NCBI GenBank assembly: GCA_963747535.1
Contig: CAVVFX010000013.1
Coordinates: 124,001-188,000, forward strand
DNA: 64,000 nt
Reading direction: 5' to 3'
Source: CAVVFX01 sp963747535
GTDB lineage: Bacteria > Acidobacteriota > Terriglobia > Bryobacterales > Bryobacteraceae
Part shown: positions 16,734-26,900 of the stretch, in pieces
Layout: the number at the start of each line of letters is the position of its first letter
Position numbering within the stretch: the stretch's first letter is position 1
The notes under the pieces: model-generated
What the model was told of the DNA's origin: nothing
Databases searched by the model: none
The model's input: the letters and a program-made list of their open reading frames with translations, nothing else
Made by a program: the position numbers and the translations under genes

Positions 16734-17087
16734 ATGGCAGCGAGTAAGAAACAGACCGAAGAACAGGTGGTCCGGTTCGCGGATATGTTTTCGGCGCTGG
16801 GGACGGAGCCGCGCCTGCGAATCATGCGTCTCCTGCTGTCGGCGCACCCTGACGGCATGGTGGTGGGCGATATTATTACCGAGCTTGGCATTACGGCCTC
16901 CACGCTTTCGCACCATCTGGAAAAGCTTAAGACCGAGGGCCTGGTGAAAGTCCGGCGCGAAAGCACCTATCTCCGGTATTCGGCTAACGCGGATGCGCTC
17001 CAAGAGCTTTTAGGATTCCTCTACGCCGAATGCTGTACGCGCAACAAGGCGATTCAACCGCAGGCGATTGTTCGCCTGTGCCCGTAA
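16734..17087 (+). CDS. arsR: ArsR/SmtB-family transcriptional repressor
   Basis: 117 residues from the ATG at 16734, which is 7 bases after AGGAG; the ATG at 16728 is too close to that site. Winged-helix core: FADMFSALGTEPRLRIMRLL, then GDIITELGITASTLSHHLEKL (recognition helix) and EGLVKVRRESTYLRYSA. A CC pair (AECCTRN) and a further C near the C-terminus are possible As(III)/Sb(III) ligands; the classical ELCVCDL site is absent. First gene of arsR-arsM-arsC. Confidence 0.9.
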   Translation: MAASKKQTEEQVVRFADMFSALGTEPRLRIMRLLLSAHPDGMVVGDIITELGITASTLSHHLEKLKTEGLVKVRRESTYLRYSANADALQELLGFLYAECCTRNKAIQPQAIVRLCP

Positions 17088-17107
17088 CGTTTTAGGAAAG
17101 GCAACCA

Positions 17108-17944
17108 ATGGAAATCAAGGAAGTCGTAAAAGAGAAATACGGGCAGGCGGCGCTGCGAGTGCACTCGGGCGGCAACTCCTGCTGCGGGGCCAGCGCGGCG
17201 CTCGATGGATGCTGCGACCCCATTACCTCGAATCTATATGACGCTTTGCAAACCGGCGCTGTGCCGGAAGAAGCGATGCTGGCATCGCTCGGTTGTGGCA
17301 ACCCTACGGCGCTGGCCCAGCTCAAGGAAGGTGAAACCGTACTGGATTTAGGGTCCGGGGGCGGCATCGACGTACTGCTTTCGGCGCGCCGGGTCGGCCC
17401 CACGGGAAAAGCTTACGGCCTCGACATGACGGATGAGATGCTCACCCTTGCACGCGAGAATCAACGCAAGGCCGGAGTGGAGAACGTCGAATTTCTCAAG
17501 GGCGAAATCGAGCATATTCCGCTGCCCGATCGCTCGGTCGATGTGGTCATTTCAAACTGTGTGATTAACCTCTCCGCCGATAAAGACCGGGTGCTGCGTG
17601 AGGCGTTCCGTGTTCTAAAAACAGGGGGACGCCTGGCCGTCTCGGATGTGGTCACACGCGGGGACGTTCCCGCCGAAGTGCGCCAAAACATGTTGCTCTG
17701 GGTCGGCTGCATCGCCGGCGCATTGCAGGACTCGGAATACGTCGAAAAGCTCGCCTCAGCCGGATTCGAGAGCATCGACATTGAGCCGACGCGGGTTTAT
17801 AGCATCGAGGACGCAAAGACTTTTCTAAGCGGGCAGGGGATCGACGTGGACGCCATGGCGTCCACCGTGGAAGGTAAATTCATCAGCGCCTTTATCCGCG
17901 CCACCAAGCCCGCAAAGTGCTGTGGACCGGGTTGCTGCGCGTGA
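17108..17944 (+). CDS. arsM: Arsenite S-adenosylmethionine methyltransferase
   Basis: 278 residues. SAM-binding motif GETVLDLGSGGGIDVLLSAR, then AYGLDMTDEMLTLAREN, FLKGEIEHIPLPD and the ArsM-typical VISNCVINLSADK and LLWVGCIAGAL, which hold the conserved arsenic-binding Cys residues. Additional Cys pairs occur near the N-terminus (NSCCGAS) and at the C-terminus (KCCGPGCC). It methylates As(III) to volatile or exportable methylarsenicals. 20 bp after arsR with AGGAAAGG ahead of the ATG. Confidence 0.93.
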   Translation: MEIKEVVKEKYGQAALRVHSGGNSCCGASAALDGCCDPITSNLYDALQTGAVPEEAMLASLGCGNPTALAQLKEGETVLDLGSGGGIDVLLSARRVGPTGKAYGLDMTDEMLTLARENQRKAGVENVEFLKGEIEHIPLPDRSVDVVISNCVINLSADKDRVLREAFRVLKTGGRLAVSDVVTRGDVPAEVRQNMLLWVGCIAGALQDSEYVEKLASAGFESIDIEPTRVYSIEDAKTFLSGQGIDVDAMASTVEGKFISAFIRATKPAKCCGPGCCA

Positions 17945-17996
17945 AAGATCCAGTCGCCCCAGGTTGGTGCTGTTTGTTCGAGGCTGAGAGCCGGAC

Positions 17997-18416
17997 ATGG
18001 AAAAGAAGCGGGTTTTGATTCTCTGCACCGGCAATTCGGCGCGCAGTCAGATGGCGGAAGGCCTGCTGCGCCGGGATGCCGGGGAGCGGTTCGATGTGGA
18101 GAGCGCGGGCACGAAGCCCAGCGTCGTCAGACCGGAAGCTATTGCCGCGATGAAAGAGTCAGGTATCGATATTTCAGGGCATCGCTCAAAGCATTTGGAC
18201 GAGTTTGAGGGCCAACGGTTCGATTACGTCATCACCGTTTGCGACAACGCCAGGGAATCGTGTCCCGTGTTTTTTGGTGCGGCCAAGCGGCTGCACTACA
18301 GTTTCGACGACCCTGCCGCGTTAAACGGCACCGAGGAAGAACGGCTGGCAGTATTCCGGCGCGTCCGGGATGAGTTGCGCGCCTATCTGGCCGAGTTCTC
18401 AAGTAAAGCAAATTGA
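17997..18416 (+). CDS. arsC: Thioredoxin-coupled arsenate reductase (LMW-phosphatase fold)
   Basis: 139 residues. The phosphate loop is LCTGNSARSQM with Cys10. Cys82 and Cys89 (VCDNARESC) match the positions used by the Staphylococcus-type thioredoxin-dependent enzyme for its disulfide relay. The loop has Ala where CTGNSCRSQ is usual, at a position outside that relay. Reduces As(V) to As(III), which ArsM can then methylate. 52 bp after arsM, same operon. Confidence 0.9.
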   Translation: MEKKRVLILCTGNSARSQMAEGLLRRDAGERFDVESAGTKPSVVRPEAIAAMKESGIDISGHRSKHLDEFEGQRFDYVITVCDNARESCPVFFGAAKRLHYSFDDPAALNGTEEERLAVFRRVRDELRAYLAEFSSKAN

Positions 18417-18431
18417 CCGCGAGGGCGAAGC

Positions 18432-20888
18432 TTATCGGGGAAGAGATGTTCCCGGCTGAAGGACGACGCTCGCGTATCTCACGACTCCAGCCAGATCAAG
18501 CGCCACGACTCCTTCTCGAATTTGCCGGACGGTTGCGTTGACATTGGGCCCGTCCGGCGTGAGCACCTGGGCCACAACGTTCTTTGCGTTCAGCCACTTC
18601 GGGAGGGTCACTTCCATATGGATTGGCGACGCGGGCCGGACGGTGTCCGACGCCACGTCGATATCGGTGTTATTCACGTCGATAAACCGGCGCAGGTTCT
18701 TGGTGTCGTCATATAAGTTGATTCCGATGGTATACGGAACCGAATCGGCTTTCACGCCGACGCGGAAGCCGGTGTCGCTTACGGCGGCGGCGAAGGTCTG
18801 GAGCCGGTCCGGTCGGTCGTCCCTGGCGTTGGTGAAGGCGACTCCGGGATCGTCGCGAATCGATTCCGCGGCCAGGCCCGCCAGGGATGGCGTACTGAGC
18901 GGCTGGAAATTGCCCTTTTCTCCCGCTCGAATGCCACTGTTGCCGGCGATGATGAGCTTGCCGCCTTTCGCGACCCAACCCTGCAGGACCGGCACGTCCG
19001 ATGGGTCGAATACTTCGGAGTTGGGAATGATCAAGAGTTTGATTCCCGACAAAGTCTCAGGCGTCAACTTCCATTCCGGTATGGCCCTCCATTGATCATG
19101 CAGCCAACTGAGGGCCGTTCCCCATCCGAGAAAAGACAGCGAGTGCAGCGATCCAGTTTTGTCCGGCCAGCCATTCGGAGTCAGGTGCGCCAGCTCCGAG
19201 GACGACGAGTAGTAGAGGCCGATGTCTTCCACTCCGGTGCGTTGCCCGAACGTGGTCCGCGCAGAACCTACAAACTCGTCAAAAGCGGTGGTGGTCGAGT
19301 CATTTCCCGCGGTACGGGCGCGTGTGACGCCGGACCACGGCTCTGGAAGGATATGATTGGCCAGCGCCTGGTACTGCAACACGTCGGCAATTCCCGGATG
19401 ACCGGCGAGTTCCGGATCCACATAGAGCCAGAAGATCCCCAACCGGCCGCGTGCCTGCTCGCGAGCTCTTTTGTACACGGGCACATAGCTTCCAAGAGGA
19501 GGCAGCATGTAGCCGTACCTGCCGGATTCAAGGGCGGCCGACGGCGTATACTGGACCTCGGAGCTGACCATGTCCAGATCGCCTCTCGCCCATCCCAGAT
19601 TGAAGCCCTGGAAATCGTTCGCGGTGACGGGAAAATCCGGCTTTCCCGCGGACGCCGCAGCGTCCTTCACCGCATGGTAATAAGCGGAGAGTGACCTGGT
19701 GCCGTTCTGCCGCCGGTGGATCTTGTAAGCTGCCCAGATGCGATCGTCCAGCCATCGCCGGTCGCGCCAGACCGGGGCATTCAGGTCGCCGGACGAATCG
19801 CCCCATTCGGTAACCTTGGCCCGCAAATAGACGCGCACATCGAACGACTTGAGATCCCGCACACTCATCGCGGCTAGTTGTCCCGCCGTGAAGTGGGCGG
19901 CGAGGTAATCGCGGAATGTGGCCACAGACCATTCGCCGAACGCTTTGTGGACCGGGTCCAGACCGAAACTGTCCCACGGCGAAAAATTGTCGGTCCACAT
20001 CCCGTCGAGGCCATAATCAATCGCCTGCAGCACCGAGGCTCGCGCGTAGTCGGCCCAGGAGGGACAGGCGGCATCCTTACCGATGTCGAACGTGCCGGCG
20101 TGTTGGGTTCCTACTTGAAGCAGACCCTCGTAAAGTCCTTCGCGGCCCTGGATCGCGCGGTTATAGCCGTAGTCGATGTACAGGTTCCCGTTGACGTCTT
20201 TGGAGGCGCACGCATCGTACACGCGGCTGTTGCGGGGATCGGTTTCGGGGCCCTGGTATCCGGTCGCAATCGTCCCGTCAGGATAGCGAACCGGCGGCGA
20301 ACCGTAGCGCGGATGAGTCAAGGTATAGGGACGAGCGAAATCTTCGTCGCCGAAGTAATCGTGAGATCCGGCCCAACGGACTTCGCCGGTACCGTCGAAG
20401 CGATTCCAACCCCAGTGATTCAGGAAGCGCCGGGTCAATTGCGGGTCCAGCTTGTCCTTCATCCACGTTCCATCCGGATTCTTCTTGAGTTGGACAACGT
20501 AGCCTTTGGCTTGTCCGAAGGTCTCGAAGTACGCGAAAACCCGCAGCCCCGCCGCGTGCATTTTGTCGAGAGCCTCGGGTTCGGACTCTTCGAGGATGGT
20601 CACGCGCTGGGCCCAGATCCCCACGTTGGGGTCGGCAACCGAGCTGCACATGACGGTATCGGCGTGGAGAGCCGGGGCGCGGCCGGCGACGCGGCTGCCG
20701 CACATCTGATTCATGAATTGGACGATGCGCGGATAGTTGTCCCACCAGGGGGCGGGTTGCGCCTGGGCCGCTGTGAGGAGGAGGAAGGCAGACCCAAAAA
20801 ACGGGAGGCGACCAGGGGGTCGTGCCCAGAGGGCCCCCAGGACGTGGGCGTCCGCCCCACAACGCCGGAGATGGTTACGTGACCACAC
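18432..20888 (-). CDS. Exported glycoside-hydrolase-like protein (TIM barrel + GATase-like domain)
   Basis: 818 residues. A signal-peptide core (LPFFGSAFLLLTAAQAQ) follows 30 codons that come from a GC-rich palindromic sequence, so the true start is unclear; the GTG at 20888 overlaps the ABC permease stop. Residues from about 50 to 520 look like a TIM barrel (VFAYFETFGQ, GLDGMWTDNFSPWD with acidic residues, FRDYLAAHFT). From about 580 a beta-galactosidase-trimerisation/GATase-like domain follows (IKLLIIPNSEVFDPSDVPVLQGWV-GGKLIIAGNSG), then a beta-rich end. The layout resembles GH42-type and related enzymes; the substrate is unknown. Confidence 0.7.
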   Translation of the reverse strand: MWSRNHLRRCGADAHVLGALWARPPGRLPFFGSAFLLLTAAQAQPAPWWDNYPRIVQFMNQMCGSRVAGRAPALHADTVMCSSVADPNVGIWAQRVTILEESEPEALDKMHAAGLRVFAYFETFGQAKGYVVQLKKNPDGTWMKDKLDPQLTRRFLNHWGWNRFDGTGEVRWAGSHDYFGDEDFARPYTLTHPRYGSPPVRYPDGTIATGYQGPETDPRNSRVYDACASKDVNGNLYIDYGYNRAIQGREGLYEGLLQVGTQHAGTFDIGKDAACPSWADYARASVLQAIDYGLDGMWTDNFSPWDSFGLDPVHKAFGEWSVATFRDYLAAHFTAGQLAAMSVRDLKSFDVRVYLRAKVTEWGDSSGDLNAPVWRDRRWLDDRIWAAYKIHRRQNGTRSLSAYYHAVKDAAASAGKPDFPVTANDFQGFNLGWARGDLDMVSSEVQYTPSAALESGRYGYMLPPLGSYVPVYKRAREQARGRLGIFWLYVDPELAGHPGIADVLQYQALANHILPEPWSGVTRARTAGNDSTTTAFDEFVGSARTTFGQRTGVEDIGLYYSSSSELAHLTPNGWPDKTGSLHSLSFLGWGTALSWLHDQWRAIPEWKLTPETLSGIKLLIIPNSEVFDPSDVPVLQGWVAKGGKLIIAGNSGIRAGEKGNFQPLSTPSLAGLAAESIRDDPGVAFTNARDDRPDRLQTFAAAVSDTGFRVGVKADSVPYTIGINLYDDTKNLRRFIDVNNTDIDVASDTVRPASPIHMEVTLPKWLNAKNVVAQVLTPDGPNVNATVRQIREGVVALDLAGVVRYASVVLQPGTSLPR

Positions 20889-21675
20889 GTTTGAAAAATG
20901 TCCGTGTCCCGGCAGTGAACATCACTGCAACAGAGATGCCCAGCGCCACCAGGATGACATATATGTTCAGAGTGGGCAGTTCGTGACCGCGAATGGGTGG
21001 GACCATAGCGTGCCGCAAACCCTCAGCGCAGTAGGTGAGCGGATTGAACAGCGTCACCACCTGGAACCAGCGAATGTGGTACAAAGCGCCCCATGGATAG
21101 TAAGTGCAGCCAGTGAACAGCAGCGGCGTGAAGATCAGCGTGAACATCAGGCTGATCTGATCCGGCTTGATGACCGTGCCCATGAGCAGGCCGATAGTGG
21201 AACCAACGAGCGCCGTCAGCAGGATCATGCCGAGCAACTCCGGAATCCGGTCAGTGCGAACCGAGAAGCCCGAGCCGAGTATCACCCAGCCCAGGGGAAA
21301 TATGACGGTGCTGGCGACCGCGCCTCGCATGGCGCCGTACAGAACTTTCTCGAGCGCCACCCACCAGACGGGCAGGGGCGACAGCAGACGATCGTCAATC
21401 TCGCGCGCGAAGCCGAGGTCGAGAACCAGCGGGAGGGTTACGCCTTGCATGGCCGCGATCATGCCGGAAAGCGCGACGATCCCCGGGAGCATCAACGATG
21501 CAAAGTTGCCGGCCGCCAGGCCGATGTTGGGCAGCACCTTGCCGAAAATGAAGAGGATGAACAGCGGCTGCATCAGCGCCTGCAGGAGAAACGGAATGAA
21601 CTCCCGGGCGGTCACCACCAGGTCCCGCTGGAGGATGGCCATGAACGCCGTAAGGGCCAAACGGGTGCGACTCAT
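20875..21675 (-). CDS. ABC-2 type transporter permease
   Basis: 266 residues with about six TM helices in the ABC-2 arrangement: an N-terminal amphipathic stretch (LQRDLVVTAREF), LMQPLFILFIFGKVL, MLPGIVALSGMIAAMQG, then the family's FTPLLFTGCTYYPW and PLTYCAEGLRHAM. It forms an exporter with the ATPase encoded immediately upstream; the genes overlap by 1 bp (TAATG). DrrB/NodJ-like permeases export drugs, lipids or polysaccharides; the substrate is not visible. Confidence 0.88.
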   Translation of the reverse strand: MSRTRLALTAFMAILQRDLVVTAREFIPFLLQALMQPLFILFIFGKVLPNIGLAAGNFASLMLPGIVALSGMIAAMQGVTLPLVLDLGFAREIDDRLLSPLPVWWVALEKVLYGAMRGAVASTVIFPLGWVILGSGFSVRTDRIPELLGMILLTALVGSTIGLLMGTVIKPDQISLMFTLIFTPLLFTGCTYYPWGALYHIRWFQVVTLFNPLTYCAEGLRHAMVPPIRGHELPTLNIYVILVALGISVAVMFTAGTRTFFKRVVT

Positions 21676-22670
21676 TAGCGAAGGTGCCTCCCAGTCAGAA
21701 AGATGAACACTTCTTCGAGCGTGGGCTGCTTCACACTCAGGTCGCGGACTTCGGCTCCAGAGGAGAAGATTGCCTGGGCAGCCTGCCCGATCAGGGTGTT
21801 GGCGGAGTCGGCGTAAACGCGGAAAGTCATGTAACCGGGGTCTTCCGCACTGGTTGACGAATCAACTTTGGTGACGCCCGGCAGGGCACTAAGTGCCGCC
21901 TGGATTCGGTCCTTTATGGCTTCTTTCAGTTCGGGCGCGCCGAAGGCGTGAACTTCGAGCACGGTGCCTCCGGGGATCAGTTTCTTGAGCCCGGCGGACG
22001 TGTCGTTGACCAGGATCTTGCCATGGTCCATGATGGCGATGCGGTTGCAGAGTCTGTCGGCCTCATCCATGTCGTGAGTCGTGAGCAGGATGGTGATGCC
22101 TCGCGCATTCAACTCCCGGATTCGCTCCCAAAGAAACAGGCGCGATTGGGGATCCAGATTGTTGGTGGGCTCGTCGAGAAACAGCACGTCCGGCTCGTGC
22201 ATGAGGGCGCGGGCGATCATGAGGCGCTGCGCCATGCCGCCGGAGTAGCGGCTCACCTTTTCATTTTTGCGATCGCCCAGACCCAGCTCTTCCAGAAGCT
22301 TATCGGCCAGGGCTTCGCGAGGTTTGCGCGGCATCCCGTGATAGGCGCCGTGAAAGGTCAGAATCTCGCGGACTTTCAGGCTCCGGTCCAGATTGCTCTG
22401 CTGCGGAACGACGGCGATTCGCTGTTTCACGGAGATCGGGTCGCCAGCGACGTCAATTCCCATGATGGAAGTCGAGCCGGCAGTGGGAACGATGAAGGTG
22501 GTGAGGACGCCGATGGTAGTGGTCTTACCCGCCCCATTGGGTCCCAGGAGGCCGAAGATCTCGCCGCGCGAGACCTCGAAACTCACACCGTCGACGGCAT
22601 TGGTCTTGGACTTGGCGTACTGCTTGACAAGGTCGGAAACGGCGATCGCGGGAGTGAGAGGGTCCGCCAT
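21675..22670 (-). CDS. ABC transporter ATP-binding protein (DrrA-like)
   Basis: 331 residues from the ATG at 22670, preceded by AAGGA 8 bases upstream; a longer frame to 22697 is less likely. Walker A GLLGPNGAGKTTTIG, signature SGGMAQRLMIARAL, Walker B DVLFLDEPTNNLDP and the TTHDMDEA switch His are all present. The roughly 90-residue C-terminal extension is typical of the DrrA subgroup. It energises the ABC-2 permease downstream. Confidence 0.92.
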   Translation of the reverse strand: MADPLTPAIAVSDLVKQYAKSKTNAVDGVSFEVSRGEIFGLLGPNGAGKTTTIGVLTTFIVPTAGSTSIMGIDVAGDPISVKQRIAVVPQQSNLDRSLKVREILTFHGAYHGMPRKPREALADKLLEELGLGDRKNEKVSRYSGGMAQRLMIARALMHEPDVLFLDEPTNNLDPQSRLFLWERIRELNARGITILLTTHDMDEADRLCNRIAIMDHGKILVNDTSAGLKKLIPGGTVLEVHAFGAPELKEAIKDRIQAALSALPGVTKVDSSTSAEDPGYMTFRVYADSANTLIGQAAQAIFSSGAEVRDLSVKQPTLEEVFIFLTGRHLR

Positions 22671-22730
22671 GTGATCTATCCTTTGTACCACTTGCATGGC
22701 GCGATTCTCTCAGCCAACTGGAGGAGAAGC

Positions 22731-22805
22731 ATGCGCCCGCTGGACAGACAGAGGAAACTTGGACTGAGGCGGTGGGTTTCAGTGGCGTCGCGCGATATGA
22801 ATTAG
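22731..22805 (+). CDS. Possible 24-residue peptide gene
   Basis: ATG preceded by a near-perfect Shine-Dalgarno (GGAGGAG), reading a basic peptide (MRPLDRQRKLGLRRWVSVAS and four more residues) to TAG. It lies between the divergent ABC operon and the glycosyltransferase. Could be a leader peptide, a gene remnant or chance. Confidence 0.2.
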   Translation: MRPLDRQRKLGLRRWVSVASRDMN

Positions 22806-22897
22806 TACTGAAGCTGCCAAGATTAAGGAGAAAGTGAGAATCGATACTGTCCTATTGTGCTATTCATGCGAGAATAGCAAAACCTACAGAGATCTCA

Positions 22898-23701
22898 ATG
22901 AAACGTGAAATCGCAGATAAGCCCTTTCCACGAGGGCCCGCTGACCCGGCTCTAGGAGGGGTTTCCCTGATCTTTCCAGTACATAATGAGTCGTTTATTA
23001 TCGAGCAGACCCTGCGGAACTATATCGCTGAGCTTGCAGATCGCATTGCAGACTTTGAGGTTGTGGTTGCAGAGGATGGCAGTACGGACGATACCAAGGT
23101 CGTCCTGGAAAGGCTGGCGCGAGAACTGCCGATTCGGCTTTACATGAGTGATGAGCGCAAGGGATATCAACAGGCAGTCATTGACGCTATAGCTCTAGCC
23201 ACTAAGGAGTGGGTTTTTGTTGTTGATTCCGACTACCAGTTCGCTGCGATCGATTTTTGGGCGCTCGACCGGCACCGGCAAACGCACGATATCATCCTTG
23301 GAGTGAAATCGCCCCGTAAAGATCCTCTTTATCGCATTTTCTTGTCCTGGGGATATAACGTCCTGCTGAGAATAGCCTTCGGGGTGCAATATGTGGACAT
23401 GGATACCGGCTTCCGGCTGTTCCGCCGGTCCATATCGATGGAGCTGTCGCCGCAGATCCGTCACATGTCATTCTTTACCGCGGAATTCGTGATCCGAGCG
23501 CATTTTGCGGGATATCGGATTATGCAGGTTCCAGTCCGGCATTATGCCCGCAAAATTGGGAGCACCAGCATTTTTTACGTTTCGAAGCTGTTTGTCATTT
23601 GTTTTCAGCAGTTTGCCGGCATCCTCCTGCTCAAACGAGAGCTTATGGCCCAGGGGACGCATGCGCCCGCACGCGCGGTCGACTCGAAAAGCACTTTGTG
23701 A
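22898..23701 (+). CDS. Family 2 glycosyltransferase (DPM1/GtrB-like)
   Basis: 267 residues. GT-A fold: SLIFPVHNESFIIEQTLRNY, VVVAEDGSTDDT, then EWVFVVDSDYQF (the DxD-like metal site) and VDMDTGFRLFRR. Polyprenyl-phosphate sugar transferases of this group place one sugar on a lipid carrier. A C-terminal hydrophobic stretch (KLFVICFQQFAGILLL) suggests membrane association. Its lower G+C and different codon use compared with neighbours hint at acquisition. Confidence 0.85.
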   Translation: MKREIADKPFPRGPADPALGGVSLIFPVHNESFIIEQTLRNYIAELADRIADFEVVVAEDGSTDDTKVVLERLARELPIRLYMSDERKGYQQAVIDAIALATKEWVFVVDSDYQFAAIDFWALDRHRQTHDIILGVKSPRKDPLYRIFLSWGYNVLLRIAFGVQYVDMDTGFRLFRRSISMELSPQIRHMSFFTAEFVIRAHFAGYRIMQVPVRHYARKIGSTSIFYVSKLFVICFQQFAGILLLKRELMAQGTHAPARAVDSKSTL

Positions 23702-23891
23702 GTCTAAATGCGCTTGCGAGACGGAATGAGCGATCTCGCGAATCATTCGCCAACATAAAGAAAGTTGAAATTGAGACAGCCCGTCGTCAGACACAGGTGT
23801 GACCTCCTGATTCATGAATAGCAGGCTGGAGTGGGTGGTTTGCGGCTATGACGAATAAGTGGTTTGTTATCAGCAATGGAAATAAAGGCGC

Positions 23892-23907
23892 CGCCATATC
23901 TATGGCG
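23892..23907 (-). terminator. Weak terminator-like hairpin after giant protein A
   Basis: CGCCAT-ATCT-ATGGCG, a 6-bp stem spanning the stop codon, followed on the minus strand by GCGCCTTTATTT. The stem is short and the T-run imperfect. Confidence 0.3.
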
Positions 23908-26900
23908 TCCAGCTGCCCAGACTCTCCCAGCCGCTGTTGGTTCCTCCATTGGAGGCAGTATCCGCCCAGATGGTCTTGGCGCCCGTGAAACCGGACTCGA
24001 AGGTCAAAGCCAGATTGAGCGTCAGATCGTTGCCCGAGCCGGTCGCCGTGAAACTCCCCACGTTCAGAATGCATTGACTGTTCTGCAGAGTCCCGCTGGT
24101 GCCCAGGGTCTGAGGACCCAGCGTCCCCGAGCCGCTGTTGTTGCCCAGGTAGATCTGATTGCTGGACGGGCTGTAGTAGATGTAGCAGCCACCGGCGGCG
24201 GTGAGCCCGGAATTGATAATGATCTGTTGCCAAGCCATGTCCTGGTAGCCGGAAGAGTCCGTAAACACGAAGCTGAAGGTCTGCGATATACCGCTGCCCG
24301 ACGATGGGCTTACCGAGACCGCCGACGGTGGCCCTGCTGCTCCCGGGGTCCATGTCCCCAGGGTTTGCCAGCCCATGCTAAGCCCCGCATTGGAGGCAGT
24401 ATCCGCCCAGATGGTCTTGGCGCCCGTGAAACCGGACTCGAAGGTAAAAGCCAGATTGAGCGTCAGATTGTTGCCTGAGCCGGTCGCCGTGGAACTCCCG
24501 ACGTTCAGAACGCATTGACTGTTCTGCAGAGTCCCGCTGGTGCCCAGGGTCTGAGGACCCAGCGTCCCCGAGCCGCTGTTGTTGCCCAGGTAGATCTGAT
24601 TGCTGGACGGGCTGTAGTAGATGTAGCAGCCACCGGCGGCGGTGAGCCCGGAATTGATAATGATCTGTTGCCAAGCCATGTCCTGGTAGCCGAGCGGGTC
24701 GGCAAACGTGAAGCTGAAGGTCTGCGATATACCGCTGCCCGACGATGGGCTTACCGAGACCGCCGACGGTGGCCCTGCTGCTCCCGGGGTCCATGTCCCC
24801 AGGGTTTGCCAGCCCATGCTAAGCCCCCCATTGGAGGCAGTATCCGCCCAGACATTCTTGGCGCCCGTGAAGCCGGGATCGAAGGTAAAAGCCAGATTGA
24901 GCGTCAGATTGTTGCCGGAGCCGGTCGCCGTGGAACTCCCCACGTTCAGAACGCATTGACTGTTCTGCAGAGTCCCGCTGGTGCCCAGGGTCTGAGGACC
25001 CAGCGTCCCCGAGCCGCTGTTGTTGCCCAGGTAGATCTGATTGCTGGACGGGCTGTAATAGATATAGCAGCCTCCCGCGGCAGTGAGCCCGGAATTGATA
25101 ATGATCTGTTGCCACGCCATGTCCTGGTAGCCGACCGGGTCGGCAAACGTGAAGCTGAAGGTCTGCGATGTACCGCTGCCCGACGATGGGCTTACCGAAG
25201 TCGCAGAGGGTGGCGATGCGGTTCCTGGAGTCCATGTCCCCAGGCTTTGCCAGCCCATGCTAAGCCCTGCATTGGAGGCAGTATCCGCCCAGACATTCTT
25301 GGCGCCCGTGAAACCGGACTCGAAGGTCAAAGCCAGATTGAGCGTCAGATTGTTGCCGGAGCCGGTCGCCGTGGAACTCCCCACGTTCAGAATGCATTGA
25401 CTGTTCTGCAGAGTCCCGCTGGTGCCCACGGTCTGGGGACCCAGCGTCCCTGAGCCGCTGTTGTTGCCCAGGTAGATCTGATTGCTGGACGGGCTGTAGT
25501 AGATGTAGCAGCCTTCCGCAGCGGTGAGCCCGGAGTTGATAATGATCTGTTGCCAAGCCATGTCCGGGTAGCCGGAAGAGTCCGTAAACACGAAGCTGAA
25601 GGTCTGCGATATACCACCGCCCGACGATGGGCTTACCGAAGTCGCAGAGGGTGGCGCTGCGGTTCCTGGAGTCCATGTCCCCAGGGTTTGCCAGCCCATG
25701 CTAAGCCCCGCATTGGAGGCAGTATCCGCCCAGATTGTCTTGGCGCCCATGAAACCGGACTCAAAGGTAAAAGCCAGATTGAGCGTCAGATTGTTGCCCG
25801 AGCCGGTCGCCGTGGAACTCCCCACGTTCAGAACGCATTGACTGTTCTGCAGAGTCCCGCTGGTGCCCAGGGTCTGGGGACCCAGCGTCCCCGAGCCGCT
25901 GTTGTTGCCCAGGTAGATCTGATTGCTGGACGGGCTGTAGTAGATGTAGCAGCCACCGGCGGCGGTGAGCCCGGAGTTGATAATGATCTGTTGCCAAGCC
26001 ATGTCCTGGTAGCCGAGCGGGTCGGCAAACGTGAAGCTGAAGGTCTGCGATATACCGCTGCCCGACGATGGGCTTACCGAAGTCGCAGAGGGTGGCGCTG
26101 CGGTTCCTGGAGTCCATGTCCCCAGGCTTTGCCAGCCCATGCTAAGCCCCGCATTGGAGTCAGTATCCGCCCAGATGGTTTTGGCTCCAGTGAAACCGGA
26201 CTCGAAGGTCAAAGCTAAATTGAGGAATAGAAGATTGCCCAAGTCGGACGCCGTGGAACTCCCCACGTTCAGAATGCATTGACTGTTCTGCAGAGTCCCG
26301 CTGGTGCCCAGGGTCTGGGGACCCAGCGTCCCTGAGCCGCTGTTGTTGCCCAGGTAGATCTGATTGCTGGATGGGCTGTAGTACATATAACAGCCTTCCG
26401 CGGCAGTGAGCGACGAGTTGATAATGATCTGTTGCCACGCCATGTCCTGGGCACCGAGCGGGTCCGCAAATACGAAGCCGAACGTCTGCGACAAACCAAT
26501 GCCCGACGATGGGCTTACCCCTGTCGCAGAGGGTGGCGCTGCGGTTCCCGGGGTCCATGACCCCAAGCTTTGCCAGCCCGCGCTAAGCCCTGCATTGGAG
26601 GCAGTATCCGCCCAGATGGTCTTGGCGCCCGTGAAGCCGGACTCGAAGGTCAATGCCAGATTGAGGGTCAAATTGTTGCCGGAGCCGACCGCCGAGGACT
26701 TCCCTATGTTGAGACTGCATTGACTGTTCTGCAGGGTCGCGTTAGTGCCTAAGGTTTGCGGACCCAGCGTCCCCGAGCCGCTGTCTTCACCCAGGTAAAT
26801 CTGGTTGCTGGACGGGCTATAGAAGATATAGCAGCCTCGCACGGCCGTGAGCCCGGAGTTGATAATGATCTGCTGCCAGACCATATCCTGGAAGCCGAGC

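Noticed and set aside
19878..21706. Plus-strand frames of 313-334 codons
   Set aside because: Antisense to the glycosidase-like gene and the ABC permease.
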